Below, piece after piece: positions 8,729-18,032 of a DNA stretch of 64,000 bases (position 1 is the stretch's first letter; the number at the start of each line of letters is the position of its first letter). A model generated the notes under the pieces. The model was given only the letters and a program-made list of their open reading frames with translations, did no database searches and was not told the DNA's origin. The stretch is taken from NCBI GenBank assembly GCA_910577655.1, contig CAJTOW010000004.1:1-64000 (forward strand). Direction: 5' to 3'. Origin of the DNA: an uncultured Lachnospiraceae bacterium. GTDB taxonomy: Bacteria > Bacillota > Clostridia > Lachnospirales > Lachnospiraceae. The translations under genes were made by a program, and so were the position numbers.

Positions 8729-8734
8729 TATAAT
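8729..8734 (+). promoter_or_regulatory. Candidate -10 box for the beta-galactosidase operon
   Basis: TATAAT lies about 90 bases before the GH2 start in the AraC/GH2 divergent region. No good -35 box is seen at the expected place, which would suit an activator-dependent promoter. This is inference. Confidence 0.35.
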
Positions 8735-8748
8735 CATAATCACAAGGA

Positions 8749-8777
8749 TAACAGTTCAGACACCTCCTGAACTGTTA
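8749..8777. repeat. Palindromic repeat (TAACAGTTCA family)
   Basis: Arms TAACAGTTCA (8749-8758) and TGAACTGTTA (8768-8777). It sits between the candidate -10 box and the GH2 start codon, so it would lie in the 5' leader. This is one of the few copies placed upstream rather than downstream of a gene. Confidence 0.85.
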
Positions 8778-8820
8778 TTCACAAGGGCAGACGCAGAGAT
8801 GAAAGACAGGAGGTTATGCG

Positions 8821-11800
8821 ATGATTGTACCAGGACATTATGAGAATTTGAACATGCTCCACGAGAACACCATGGAGAACAGGGCGTATTATATTCCGGC
8901 GTCCCGGCCTATGGATACCCTGGTGGAGAGAAGGGAGGACTCGGACCGGCTGCAGATGCTGGGAGGCCAATGGAGATTCCGCTATTATGACAGCATCTAC
9001 AAGGTGAAGGATGCATTCTATGGGATGGATCAGGATCTGGCATCCTGGAACCGGATCCAGGTTCCGGGAGTATGGCAGATGGCCGGCTATGACTGCCACC
9101 AGTATACCAATATCCGGTTTCCATTCCCCTTTGATCCGCCCTATGTACCCCGGGATAACCCATGCGGAGCTTACGTTCATGAGTTTGACTATGAAAGAGA
9201 CCCTGAGGCGCCCAGGGCGCACCTGAATTTTGAGGGGGTGGATTCCTGCTTTTATTTGTGGCTTAATGGAATCTACGTGGGATACAGCCAGGTGTCCCAC
9301 TGTACCAGTGAGTTCGATGTCACTGCCATGATCCGGGAAGGGAAAAACCGTCTGGCAGTTCTGGTGCTGAAATGGTGCGACGGAAGCTACCTGGAGGATC
9401 AGGACAAGTTCCGCATGAGCGGCATTTTCCGTGACGTCTATCTGCTGAAGCGTCCGGACCAGGGGATCCGGGATTATTATATAAAAACCTTTCTGGAGAA
9501 AGACAAGGCCCAGGTGACGCTGCAGCTCAAGTATTTTCAGGACAAGGTTCCCGTAACCGCAGTTCTCTATGACAGGGAGGGCCGGACTGTGGCCAGGGCA
9601 GAAAGCTGTGGAGAGGACAGCCGGACTGCATGCGGGGCAGAAAGCTGTGGAGAGAACAGCCAGACTGTAGTTGGGGTCATATGCTGTAAAGAGGACAGCC
9701 TGATTCTGGAGATCCCGGATCCTGTTTTATGGAACACAGAGGCACCATATCTCTATAGGCTGGCAATCAGTACAAAGCAGGAGGTGATCGTGGATTATGT
9801 GGGGCTGCGCTGTATCCAGATCCAGGATCACAAGGTCTGTCTTAACGGCAGTCCCATAGTGTTCCGCGGTGTCAACCGTCATGATTCCGATCCGGTCACG
9901 GGTCCGGCTGTCAGCATAGAACAGATGATAAGGGATCTGACTCTGATGAAACAGCACAATATCAATGCCATCCGCGCCAGCCATTATCCCAACGTGCCTT
10001 TTTTTCTGCAGTTGTGTGACCGGTATGGTTTTCTGGTGGTAGACGAGGCGGATGTAGAGAGCCATGGCCCGGTGGAGACATACCACAGGGACGACAGTGA
10101 CGCAAATAAATTCGACCAGTGGAATATTCCCATTGCAGACAATCCTCTCTGGGAGGAATCAATCCTGGACCGTGTCCGGCGCATGGTAGAGCGGGACAAG
10201 AACCGTCCGTGCATTGTCATCTGGTCAATGGGAAATGAAAGCGCCTACGGCTGTAATTTTGAGAAAGCGCTGGGCTGGACCAAGGAGTATGACAGTTCCA
10301 GGCTGACCCATTACGAGAGTGCCAGATACCGGAAAAGTGGAAAGGAGTATGATTATTCCTGTCTGGATCTCTACAGCCGGATGTATCCGTCCTTTGAGGA
10401 GATACAGGAGTATCTGGGCCGGGGGCCGGGAAAACCCTTGATCCTTTGTGAATACTGTCACTCCATGGGCAATGGCCCCGGGGATCTGGAGGATTATTTC
10501 CAGCTGTTCCACCAGCATGATCAGATGTGCGGAGGGTTTGTGTGGGAATGGTGTGACCATGCCGTGGCCCATGGGAAAACGCCGGAGGGGAAAAGTATTT
10601 ACGGCTATGGCGGAGACCACGGGGAGATCCTTCATGACGGGAATTTCTGTATGGATGGTCTGGTCTATCCGGACCGTACCCCTCATGTGGGACTGCTGGA
10701 GTACAAAAATGTATACCGCCCGGTGAGAGTGGTCTCCTTTGACCAGGAGATCCGGATACTGACGGTCAGGAACCAGATGGATTTTACCAGTCTGGAAGAT
10801 TATGTGGAGATCCGGTATGAAGTAAGCTGCGACGGAATCTGTGTGGAGAAAGGGCTCCTGCCCGCTGTTCAGGCAGAACCCGGCCAGGAGGGAAGCGTTT
10901 CCGTGGAGATTACAATACCGCGGCAGGGCAGGGCCTATCTCAGGCTTTTCTATTATCTGAAACAGGGAGAGGCTCTGGTACCGGCCGGACATTTGCTGGG
11001 CTGTGAGGAGATCCGTCTGGAAACGGAAGATGACCGGAACCAGACAGCACTACGGATCATGGAAGGAACGGGCATGCCTGGGGAACTGGCGGAAGAGGCC
11101 GGGGAAAACAGCATGTGCGGGGAAATACTGAAAGCGGCAGAGGAAATAAATGCATCTGAAAGAATGCTGAAAGCGGCAGAGGAAACAGATATATCCGAAG
11201 GACTGGTGGAAACGGCAGCAGAAACGGATGAAGCAGTTGTCCTGCAGGGCGCGGATTTCACCTATATGTTCGACAAACGGTCAGGACTGTTCTCCCGGAT
11301 CTGCTGCAAGGGCCGTGAATATCTGAACCGGCCCATGGAGCTGAATATCTGGCGGGCGCCTACGGACAATGACCGGTATATAAAGCAGGAATGGAAGCGG
11401 GCCCGGTATGACAAAGCCTGCACAAGAGCCTACAGGACTTGCGTCAGCCGTGACGTGGATTCCAATTCCATAAGGATTACCAGTACCATGTCCATAGCGG
11501 CGCCGTCTGTACAACCCATGATGGAGGTGCAGGCCGTCTGGGTGGTCTGTGGTTCCGGCAGGATTCATGTAACATTTCAGGTGCGGCGTAATCTGGAGTT
11601 CCCGGCACTGCCCAGATTCGGACTCCGCCTGTTCCTGGATGAAGCCCTTTCCCAGGTGGCCTATTATGGCATGGGACCCTTTGAAAGCTATGGGGATAAG
11701 CACCGGGCCTCCACCCATGGGAAGTATCAGGCGCCGGTAACCGCGCTTCATGAAGACTATATCCGTCCCCAGGAGAATGGGAGTCATACAGATTGTGATT

Positions 11801-12072
11801 ATGTGGTGCTGTCGGGCCGGGGCTGCGGTCTGGCGGCGGCATCAGAAGAACCCTTTTCTTTTAACGCGTCCATTTACACACAGGAGGAGCTGGAACAGAA
11901 AAAACATAATTATGAGCTGGAGCCTTCAGGCAGCACTATCCTGTGTCTGGACTATGCACAGAATGGGATCGGTTCCAACAGCTGCGGGCCAGAGCTTCTG
12001 GAGAAATACCGGTTTGATGAAGAAACATTTCGTTTTACCATGACACTTCTGCCCTTTGCAGGGCATTCATAA
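8821..12072 (+). CDS. Beta-galactosidase, glycoside hydrolase family 2 (LacZ-like)
   Basis: A 1083-residue retaining GH2 enzyme that would release terminal beta-galactose (or a related sugar) in the cytoplasm; there is no signal peptide. Order: sugar-binding jelly-roll (about 40-215), immunoglobulin-like domain, TIM barrel (about 340-625), then the small-chain domain (about 815-1080). The acid/base Glu473 lies in SMGNESAYG and the nucleophile Glu544 in LCEYCHSMGNG. AGGAGG precedes the ATG. Two stretches of 13-residue repeats interrupt it: residues about 260-298 and about 769-805. It heads an operon with the GPH symporter and is divergent from the AraC gene. Confidence 0.94.
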   Translation: MIVPGHYENLNMLHENTMENRAYYIPASRPMDTLVERREDSDRLQMLGGQWRFRYYDSIYKVKDAFYGMDQDLASWNRIQVPGVWQMAGYDCHQYTNIRFPFPFDPPYVPRDNPCGAYVHEFDYERDPEAPRAHLNFEGVDSCFYLWLNGIYVGYSQVSHCTSEFDVTAMIREGKNRLAVLVLKWCDGSYLEDQDKFRMSGIFRDVYLLKRPDQGIRDYYIKTFLEKDKAQVTLQLKYFQDKVPVTAVLYDREGRTVARAESCGEDSRTACGAESCGENSQTVVGVICCKEDSLILEIPDPVLWNTEAPYLYRLAISTKQEVIVDYVGLRCIQIQDHKVCLNGSPIVFRGVNRHDSDPVTGPAVSIEQMIRDLTLMKQHNINAIRASHYPNVPFFLQLCDRYGFLVVDEADVESHGPVETYHRDDSDANKFDQWNIPIADNPLWEESILDRVRRMVERDKNRPCIVIWSMGNESAYGCNFEKALGWTKEYDSSRLTHYESARYRKSGKEYDYSCLDLYSRMYPSFEEIQEYLGRGPGKPLILCEYCHSMGNGPGDLEDYFQLFHQHDQMCGGFVWEWCDHAVAHGKTPEGKSIYGYGGDHGEILHDGNFCMDGLVYPDRTPHVGLLEYKNVYRPVRVVSFDQEIRILTVRNQMDFTSLEDYVEIRYEVSCDGICVEKGLLPAVQAEPGQEGSVSVEITIPRQGRAYLRLFYYLKQGEALVPAGHLLGCEEIRLETEDDRNQTALRIMEGTGMPGELAEEAGENSMCGEILKAAEEINASERMLKAAEETDISEGLVETAAETDEAVVLQGADFTYMFDKRSGLFSRICCKGREYLNRPMELNIWRAPTDNDRYIKQEWKRARYDKACTRAYRTCVSRDVDSNSIRITSTMSIAAPSVQPMMEVQAVWVVCGSGRIHVTFQVRRNLEFPALPRFGLRLFLDEALSQVAYYGMGPFESYGDKHRASTHGKYQAPVTALHEDYIRPQENGSHTDCDYVVLSGRGCGLAAASEEPFSFNASIYTQEELEQKKHNYELEPSGSTILCLDYAQNGIGSNSCGPELLEKYRFDEETFRFTMTLLPFAGHS
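9598..9714 (+). repeat. In-frame 39-bp minisatellite in the GH2 gene
   Basis: Three degenerate copies of a 39-bp unit begin at 9598, 9637 and about 9676. Each encodes a 13-residue AESCGEDSRTACG-like segment, with the third copy more diverged (VICCKEDS). It interrupts the second domain of the beta-galactosidase. Confidence 0.7.
11128..11235 (+). repeat. Second in-frame 39-bp minisatellite in the GH2 gene
   Basis: Three degenerate 13-residue units (LKAAEEINASERM, LKAAEETDISEGL, VETAAETDEA) lie between the barrel-side domains and the small-chain domain. The sequence differs from the first repeat but the unit length is the same. Confidence 0.7.
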
Positions 12073-12085
12073 TCCTTTATTGCAA

Positions 12086-12145
12086 TCTGCCGCCCCGGCA
12101 TCCGGGCATGCATAAATCCGGAAACGGATGTCCGGGGCAGGCAGA
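12086..12145 (+). terminator. GC-rich hairpin between GH2 and symporter genes
   Basis: TCTGCCGCCCCGGCATCC (12086-12103) pairs with GGATGTCCGGGGCAGGCAGA (12126-12145) with one bulge. No T-run follows, so it may stabilise the upstream message or attenuate rather than terminate. Confidence 0.5.
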
Positions 12146-12192
12146 ATGTAGATACCAGTCATTAAAAATTTAAGAAAGAGAGTACATTTTAT

Positions 12193-13587
12193 ATGCAGGA
12201 AAAGACATATTTAAAATGGTACAACAAGGTAGGATACGGTTCCGGAGATATCGCTGGAAATGTGGTATATGCATTCCTGTCCTCCTTTGTCATGATCTAT
12301 CTGACCAATACGGTAGGAATGAACCCTGGCATCGTAGGCTCCCTGATCGCCGCGTCAAAATTTTTCGACGGGATTACGGATATTTTCTTTGGGGCAATGA
12401 TTGACAAAACAAAAAGCCGGCTTGGAAAGGCAAGGCCATGGATGCTTTATGCCTATATCGGCTGTGCGGTGACCCTGGCTGCTATCTTCGCGATCCCGGC
12501 GGATCTGGGAACCACGGCCCAGTATACATGGTTTTTCATTGCTTACAACCTTTTAAATGCAGTATTCTACACGGCCAACAATATCGCTTACTCGGCCCTG
12601 ACCGCCCTTGTGACAAAAAACAGCAAGGAACGGGTGCAGATGGGATCCTGCCGGTTTATCTTTGCTTTCGGTACCAGTCTCGTGATCCAGTCCATCACCA
12701 TCGGTGCGGTGGCATATTTCGGCGGCGGTGCTGTGGGCTGGCGGACGGTAGCCATTATCTATTCCCTGGTAGGGCTGGCAGTCAATACGATCTCCGTATT
12801 GTCTGTGAAGGAACTGCCGGAGGAAGAGCTGCATGAATCCGGAGCCGAAGAAGGGCCAGGGCCGGAGGAAAAGTACGGCCTTATGGATGCGGCCAGACTG
12901 CTGGCAGCCAACCGGTTCTATCTGATGATCTGTGGTGTGTATATTCTCCAGCAGGTGTACGGAGCCATGCTTAACATGGGCATTTATTACATGACCTATG
13001 TACTGAAAAATGAAAATCTCTACGGGGTATTCTCCTGGGCCATCAATATCCCGCTGATTGCAGTTCTGGTAGTGACGCCCACTCTTGTGGCCAGGTGGAA
13101 GGGGATGTACAGGCTGAATCTGAGAGGCTACATGCTGGGAACCTTCGGGCGTGCCATGGTAGTGGTGGCAGGCTACCTGGGCAGTGTGCCGCTGATGCTG
13201 ATCTTCACCGGAGTGGCAGCTCTGGGACAGGGGCCCTGGCAGGGGGATATGAATGCGGTCATTGCCGCCTGCTCAGAATACACCTGGCTGACAAAGAACA
13301 GGCGGGTGGACGGAACCATGTATTCCTGCACATCCCTGGGGGTAAAGCTGGGAGGCGGTCTGGGGACCGCGGTCGCAGGCTGGATGCTGGCGGCAAGCGG
13401 ATTTGACGGAAGTCTGGCGGTACAGTCGGAATCCTGCATCCGTATGCTCTATTTCATGTATCTGTGGCTTCCGATGCTCATTAATCTGGTGATCACCCTG
13501 GTGCTTTCCAGGATGAATGTGGAGGATGCCAATGAAAAGCTGAAGCAGTGTAACAGTTCAGACAGGTCTGCGCACTCGCTGCGCTGA
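12193..13587 (+). CDS. GPH family sugar:cation symporter (MFS)
   Basis: A 464-residue integral membrane protein with about 12 hydrophobic segments. The N-terminus (KVGYGSGDIAGNVVYAFLSSFVMIYLTN...) and the motif FFDGITDIFFGAMIDKTKSRLGKARPW are typical of the glycoside-pentoside-hexuronide family (MelB/LacS-like). It probably imports the galactoside hydrolysed by the upstream enzyme. The last residues (CNSSDRSAHSLR) and the stop codon are encoded by the 136-bp palindromic composite repeat, so the native C-terminus has been replaced. The start has only a weak purine-rich site (AAGAAAGAGAG). Confidence 0.92.
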   Translation: MQEKTYLKWYNKVGYGSGDIAGNVVYAFLSSFVMIYLTNTVGMNPGIVGSLIAASKFFDGITDIFFGAMIDKTKSRLGKARPWMLYAYIGCAVTLAAIFAIPADLGTTAQYTWFFIAYNLLNAVFYTANNIAYSALTALVTKNSKERVQMGSCRFIFAFGTSLVIQSITIGAVAYFGGGAVGWRTVAIIYSLVGLAVNTISVLSVKELPEEELHESGAEEGPGPEEKYGLMDAARLLAANRFYLMICGVYILQQVYGAMLNMGIYYMTYVLKNENLYGVFSWAINIPLIAVLVVTPTLVARWKGMYRLNLRGYMLGTFGRAMVVVAGYLGSVPLMLIFTGVAALGQGPWQGDMNAVIAACSEYTWLTKNRRVDGTMYSCTSLGVKLGGGLGTAVAGWMLAASGFDGSLAVQSESCIRMLYFMYLWLPMLINLVITLVLSRMNVEDANEKLKQCNSSDRSAHSLR

Positions 13588-13685
13588 CCGTACGAAAACG
13601 TAGTGGCCGAATGGCATCTGCCCCATCGCGTAGCGATTCTCATGGGCAGATGCCGTGACAGTTCAAGAGGTATCTGAACTGTTAC
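13550..13685. repeat. 136-bp composite palindromic element, copy 1
   Basis: It starts with GTAACAGTTCAGAC and ends TCTGAACTGTTAC. Inside are a GCATCTGCCCCAT...ATGGGCAGATGC hairpin and a conserved segment around GGTCTGCGCACTCGCTGCGC. The reverse complement is nearly identical to 47341-47476, which is also 136 bp. The inner arm GTGACAGTTCA makes a second small palindrome at its right end. Confidence 0.85.
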
Positions 13686-13830
13686 GAAGCAATAACCAGC
13701 TTTTACCGTCCGAACTGTTACTTTTTTCTAAACTTGAAGTTTTAAGGAGAATATGGTATTGTTGTAAAATAAAAAAAGGCTCCTATTGCAGAAATCGTGA
13801 CCTTTGGGGACATGCCAGGAGGTGACAGGG

Positions 13831-14727
13831 ATGGATTTGGTACAGCTTGAATATTTTAAGGCGGTGGCAGAGTCCGGACATCTGACCAATGCCGCAAAGA
13901 AGCTCAACGTGGCCCAGCCTGCGCTCAGTGTCAGCATCGCGCGCCTGGAGAATGAGGTGGGGGTTCCATTATTTGACCGGGTAGGCCGGGGTATCTATCT
14001 GAACAAGTGCGGGGAGATATACCTGGAGTATGTGGAGCAGGCTCTGGGAGTCATGAAGAAGGCCCAAAGCGAGGTGGATACCTACTGCGAGAAGCTGGAG
14101 AACGTGATGACCCTGGGAGTGGTCAGCAAGCCTTTCTCCCAGATGATGCTGATGAAATTTAAGTCCCGGTTTCCAAGCTGCAGTATCCGCCAGATCGATT
14201 TTTCCGCGGCAGATGTGGAAGCGGAGCTTGCGAAAAATGAAGTGGACTATGTGATCACGGCCCGTCTCAGTTCGTCTCCAGGTATCGTGGGGGAGGAGAT
14301 CTGCCGGGAGAAGATGGTTCTGGTAGTGCCGGCCTCCCACTCCCTGGCAGACCGCGGCGGGATCAGCCTGAAAGAAGCCAGAGGAGAGAAGTTCATTAAT
14401 CTCCCCAAAGAATATGAATACCGGAAGATCACGGACCAGATGTGCCAGGACGCCGGATTCACAGCGGACGTGTCCATGGAGTGTTTCCACTGTCATATGG
14501 TGGAGCTGGTATCCGCCGGTCATGGGGTGGCCCTGATGACCCGGGAGAGGGCCTTGAAAAATCAGGGGAACGACCGGATCCGCATCCTGCCCATCAGTGA
14601 GCCGGAGTATACCATGAGCTATTACATCGTGTGGAAGGCAGGTCATCATTTCAATAAGATCTCCAAGGAATTCAGAAAGTATCTGAAGGAACACTGTGGG
14701 GTATCGGATGGGGACTGCGGGAGATGA
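13831..14727 (+). CDS. LysR family transcriptional regulator
   Basis: A 298-residue LysR-type regulator. The winged helix-turn-helix is at residues 1-60 (MDLVQLEYFKAVAESGHLTNAAKKLNVAQPALSVSIARLENEVG...), followed by a periplasmic-binding-like effector domain. The start at 13831 follows CCAGGAGGTGACAGGG. It lies downstream of the galactoside operon but is separated by the 136-bp repeat and its own AT-rich leader, so it is probably transcribed alone. Its targets are not shown by context: the flanking genes are the sugar symporter and an unknown protein gene on the other strand. Confidence 0.92.
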   Translation: MDLVQLEYFKAVAESGHLTNAAKKLNVAQPALSVSIARLENEVGVPLFDRVGRGIYLNKCGEIYLEYVEQALGVMKKAQSEVDTYCEKLENVMTLGVVSKPFSQMMLMKFKSRFPSCSIRQIDFSAADVEAELAKNEVDYVITARLSSSPGIVGEEICREKMVLVVPASHSLADRGGISLKEARGEKFINLPKEYEYRKITDQMCQDAGFTADVSMECFHCHMVELVSAGHGVALMTRERALKNQGNDRIRILPISEPEYTMSYYIVWKAGHHFNKISKEFRKYLKEHCGVSDGDCGR

Positions 14728-14811
14728 AACGGCATGGTTTTTATATCAATCCGAATCTGGAGAATATTGTTTTGGAGCAGGCAGGTGAAATATAACTTAA
14801 AAAAGAGGAGC

Positions 14812-14836
14812 GGCCACGCGTGATCAGCGCGTGGCC
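14812..14836 (-). terminator. Intrinsic terminator of the 418-residue protein gene
   Basis: A perfect 9-bp stem, GGCCACGCG / CGCGTGGCC, lies directly after the minus-strand gene's stop. On the minus strand it is followed by CTCCTCTTTTTTAAG, giving the expected T-run. Confidence 0.8.
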
Positions 14837-14841
14837 ATAAT

Positions 14842-16098
14842 TTATGCGTGAACGATCAGTCCGCCTGGTCCTCCCTTTGCAATAGAGCGGACCAGTTCTG
14901 GAGTATCTCCCTTTTTCAGTATATCCATAAACTGCCGGATGTCAAACTGGTAACGGGAGACCTGGGAGCTGTCTGTCTGGCCGGAGTCATAGACTGAGTG
15001 GGAGAAGGAACGACTGCTGGCGTAGTGTTTCATGCTGCTGGTGATGGCAGTCTCCATACTCCCGGTCTTCTGGTACTGGCCGATGGTATACTGATAGGCA
15101 CCATACATGCTTTCGTTCATATTCTGGCACTGGCGGGAACGGAAGGCGTTCAGGAATGTGTTGACAGTATCCTGGTCTGCCCCGGTTCCGGCCAGCATTA
15201 CAGCCAGCTTCATATGGCTTAAGGCCATCATGATCCCCAGTTCCTCATCACTAAGCAGATGGAGCTTCTGACCGGAATCCGCCTGGGCGGAGGCCTCTGC
15301 CACTACGGCGGCTGCCTTCAGATCCTCCAGACTGTATGTCCCTGGTTCGTTTTCGTCTGTTTTGTTTCCGGCAGCAGGAGTATCTGCCGCGGTTTTGTTT
15401 TCCTCATTATAGATCATATTGGCCTGGAGGCCGGTGCAGATATAGTCAAAGGAATATCCTTTCTCCGGATCCAGCAGTCCGCTCCCGGAGGTCTCTGCCT
15501 CAGCCACCTTCTGGTCAAAGGCTGCCATGAGACTGTTCTTCATGGCCGTGCTGGTGCCCTTGCCAGTGTATTTGTCATAGAAACTGCCCACGGACGTTTG
15601 GTAGGAATCGGCTACCCGATTTTTGGCATTCTCATATAGGCAGTCCAGCTGCTTCAGCCTGCTTTCCAGAATCTCCTTCTGATCCTCACCGGAATACTGC
15701 TCTGTGAGACAGTGCTTTGCCGCCACATAGAGAGCGGCCGTATGACGGACCGTGGCATCCACATTGTATGGCCGGTCTGAGGAAAGGCTGATGTTCTGGA
15801 AGGTCTTCTCTACGTCAGCCCAGTCCATCTTAGCCGCCTGGGAGTCAGGATCCGGACGTAACTCCTGTATATCCAGGGTGCCCGCAGCAGGCCGAAGCTG
15901 ATTCAAAACCAGTCCCTTTCCGGTATCTGCAGATCCGTCCATCATGCTGTCACCAAAAGCTCTGGCTCCTGACGAACTTTCATAGGTATCCACCCGCTGC
16001 GTCCCTGCTGTGGTGTCCGCCTTCTTCGCCAAGGCCGCCTTGGAAACCGCCGGCGCTGTCTGGGCCGGACGGATGGCGGTTGTTATCTTTACTTCCAT
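14842..16098 (-). CDS. Protein of unknown function, 418 residues
   Basis: I do not recognise this family. It is a soluble, mostly helical-looking protein with no signal peptide and no membrane segment. The N-terminal 60 residues are low in hydrophobics and rich in Ala/Thr/Ser. A second disordered stretch with NKTAADTPAAGNKTDENEPG lies mid-protein, and the C-terminus ends GGPGGLIVHA. A modest AAAAGAGG precedes the ATG. It has its own terminator and is flanked by convergent LysR and divergent ABC transporter genes, so it is monocistronic. The segment SMYGAYQYTIGQYQKTGSMETAITSSMKHYASS contains no known catalytic motif. Confidence 0.75.
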   Translation of the reverse strand: MEVKITTAIRPAQTAPAVSKAALAKKADTTAGTQRVDTYESSSGARAFGDSMMDGSADTGKGLVLNQLRPAAGTLDIQELRPDPDSQAAKMDWADVEKTFQNISLSSDRPYNVDATVRHTAALYVAAKHCLTEQYSGEDQKEILESRLKQLDCLYENAKNRVADSYQTSVGSFYDKYTGKGTSTAMKNSLMAAFDQKVAEAETSGSGLLDPEKGYSFDYICTGLQANMIYNEENKTAADTPAAGNKTDENEPGTYSLEDLKAAAVVAEASAQADSGQKLHLLSDEELGIMMALSHMKLAVMLAGTGADQDTVNTFLNAFRSRQCQNMNESMYGAYQYTIGQYQKTGSMETAITSSMKHYASSRSFSHSVYDSGQTDSSQVSRYQFDIRQFMDILKKGDTPELVRSIAKGGPGGLIVHA

Positions 16099-16598
16099 GG
16101 AAAAATCCTCTTTTCTGGTTATTTTGTACGCCTGACAGGCGCAAAATATGACAATGGCACATTTCTTTGTGTGTCTGAATATGCAGCAAAATGCCGCCAG
16201 TACTTTGTTATATATATCGGCTTTTGCATGGTGAAATTAAGAGAATGCTCTGGATATGTTCCGGTTTCTTCTATGAACCGGTATGCTGATTCAGCAACCC
16301 TGGTATTTCGGCCTTTTTGCACAAAATTCTCCACCTTTCCATAGAATTCCTGTTAACTATTAATAGTGATTTCCCTATGAATTCATAATAATCGTGTATT
16401 GGACGCAGAAAATCCCCGTATGTTAAAATATTCTCATTAAATCCAGAGCGCAGGAGGAGCAGATATGCGCCGGGAAAGAACATGGAACGGTTTGGAGTAT
16501 GTCATTTTCCTGATTCTTCGCCAGAAGAAACAATTCGGGAGGATCAGGGAGCCTGTGACCATCCACAGCCGTTACGAGAAAGTCTGGAGGATTGTGAA
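16099..16598. other. 500-bp divergent intergenic region
   Basis: This AT-rich region lies between the unknown protein gene (minus) and the ABC operon (plus). A possible plus-strand promoter is TTGGAC at 16399 with TTAAAA at 16423 (18-bp spacer). In-frame start codons from 16482 upstream of the first permease lack a ribosome binding site. No repeat of the main family is present here. Confidence 0.45.
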
Positions 16599-18017
16599 AT
16601 GAAAGACAAACTTGACAAACTGATGATCCGTGCATTTGCAAAGCCTTTGTACCGGATTGCGCTTGTCCTGCTTGGGCTTCCTACGTTTGCGGTGGCATTT
16701 GTGGCGTTCTTATCCAGAAAGAGCCAGGATGAAGCCGGATACAAGAAGATCCGGGAGGAAGTGGAAAGGGAAGCGGAGGCAGACGGTACCCTGACGCGGA
16801 TCCGTGACAACGCGAAAACGTACCTGACCAACAAGTACAGCCATTTTGGCAGGAAGACGGACACGCCGGAATTCACCCGGGAATTGGAGAAGCAGACGGC
16901 CCGTGATGTGGATGTGGAGATCTCTGCACGGGTGGACAGAAGGTATGAAAAGGATGGGATGAAAAAGCGCCAGTCCTTTATCGGGTTTTTGTGTGCAGGC
17001 CTGGACAAACCGGCATTCCTGGCTTTGTCTGTGATCAGCTCCATCCCTATGTATATACTGCTGCTGATCTCGGCCAACCCTTACAGCCGTTACATATTTG
17101 AGCGTCTGATCATGATGATCTTCGTGGCCTTCGGCGTGGTGTTCGTGGTATTCACGATCCTGCACTTCGCTTCCTCCTCACCGGCTATCAATGTCCTGGG
17201 TGAGACGGCCACAGCCCAGCAGATCGAAGACTTCAACCGGGTATATGGACTGGATCAGCCCTATATCATCCAGCTCCTTAACAACTTCAAGAACCTTGCC
17301 ACCTTTAACCTGGGCAATTCCTACTCCGGCAATGAAGATGTTATGGCAGCGATCCTTCGGAAGTTCCCGGTGACCCTGGAGATGAGCGTGTACGCATTCA
17401 TCATTGCCGTGGTGATCTCCATCCCCATCGGTATCCTGACTGCGGTAAAGCCCAATACGGCATTTGACTATATTTTCATGTTTATTGCACTGGTGGGACT
17501 GTCCCTGCCGGCCTTCTGGTTCGGTATGGTCATGATCCTTACCTTCTCCATCAACAGCCATATCCTGCCGGCCTCCTACGTGGAGGGGAACAAGCTGTCA
17601 CTGCTGATGCCGGCCATTGTGTCAGGTACCCATCTGGCAGCCAGTCTGGCGCGGAATACCCGTTCCGCCCTGCTGGAGGTTCTGGGCCAGGACTACATTG
17701 TCACCGCCAGGGCCAAGGGCCTCAGCAATATCCGTGTGATCGTGAAGCATGCCCTGGGCAATGCCATGATCCCCATTGTGACTGTGGCAGGTCTTCAGTT
17801 CGGCGGCACCCTGGGAGGCTCCGCCATCATCGAGAAGGTATTTAATGTAAAAGGTATCGGAAGCTACGTGGTGGATAAACAGTTTCTCCCCGATATCCCG
17901 GCCATTCTCGGCGGCGTGGTATATGTGTCCATCATCATCAGTCTTGTGAACCTGGCTGTGGATCTGATCTATGTTTATCTGGATCCCCGGATCAAGTCCA
18001 GACTGAAGAGCCAATAA
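16599..18017 (+). CDS. Peptide ABC transporter permease (DppB/OppB-like) with N-terminal extension
   Basis: A 472-residue membrane protein. The start at 16599 (MKDKLDKLMIRAFAKP) follows TGGAGG. Residues from about 160 match the DppB/OppB permease: first helix RLIMMIFVAFGVVFVVFTILHF, then six core segments and the ATPase-coupling loop DYIVTARAKGLSNIRVIVKHALGNA. The first about 155 residues are extra: a membrane segment (IALVLLGLPTFAVAFVAFL), about 90 charged residues (SRKSQDEAGYKKIREEVEREAE...) and another membrane segment near 140-155. Ordinary DppB is about 320-340 residues. It is the first gene of the operon. Confidence 0.9.
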   Translation: MKDKLDKLMIRAFAKPLYRIALVLLGLPTFAVAFVAFLSRKSQDEAGYKKIREEVEREAEADGTLTRIRDNAKTYLTNKYSHFGRKTDTPEFTRELEKQTARDVDVEISARVDRRYEKDGMKKRQSFIGFLCAGLDKPAFLALSVISSIPMYILLLISANPYSRYIFERLIMMIFVAFGVVFVVFTILHFASSSPAINVLGETATAQQIEDFNRVYGLDQPYIIQLLNNFKNLATFNLGNSYSGNEDVMAAILRKFPVTLEMSVYAFIIAVVISIPIGILTAVKPNTAFDYIFMFIALVGLSLPAFWFGMVMILTFSINSHILPASYVEGNKLSLLMPAIVSGTHLAASLARNTRSALLEVLGQDYIVTARAKGLSNIRVIVKHALGNAMIPIVTVAGLQFGGTLGGSAIIEKVFNVKGIGSYVVDKQFLPDIPAILGGVVYVSIIISLVNLAVDLIYVYLDPRIKSRLKSQ

Positions 18018-18032
18018 GGGAGGTGGAAGAAC

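Noticed and set aside
10225..10992. 255-codon minus-strand frame within the beta-galactosidase gene
   Set aside because: Antisense shadow; the plus strand carries the conserved GH2 catalytic motifs.
13600..13660. tRNA-like hairpins in the 136-bp element
   Set aside because: No acceptor/T-arm consensus (GGTTCGAATCC-like) is present; the hairpins are part of the repeat.
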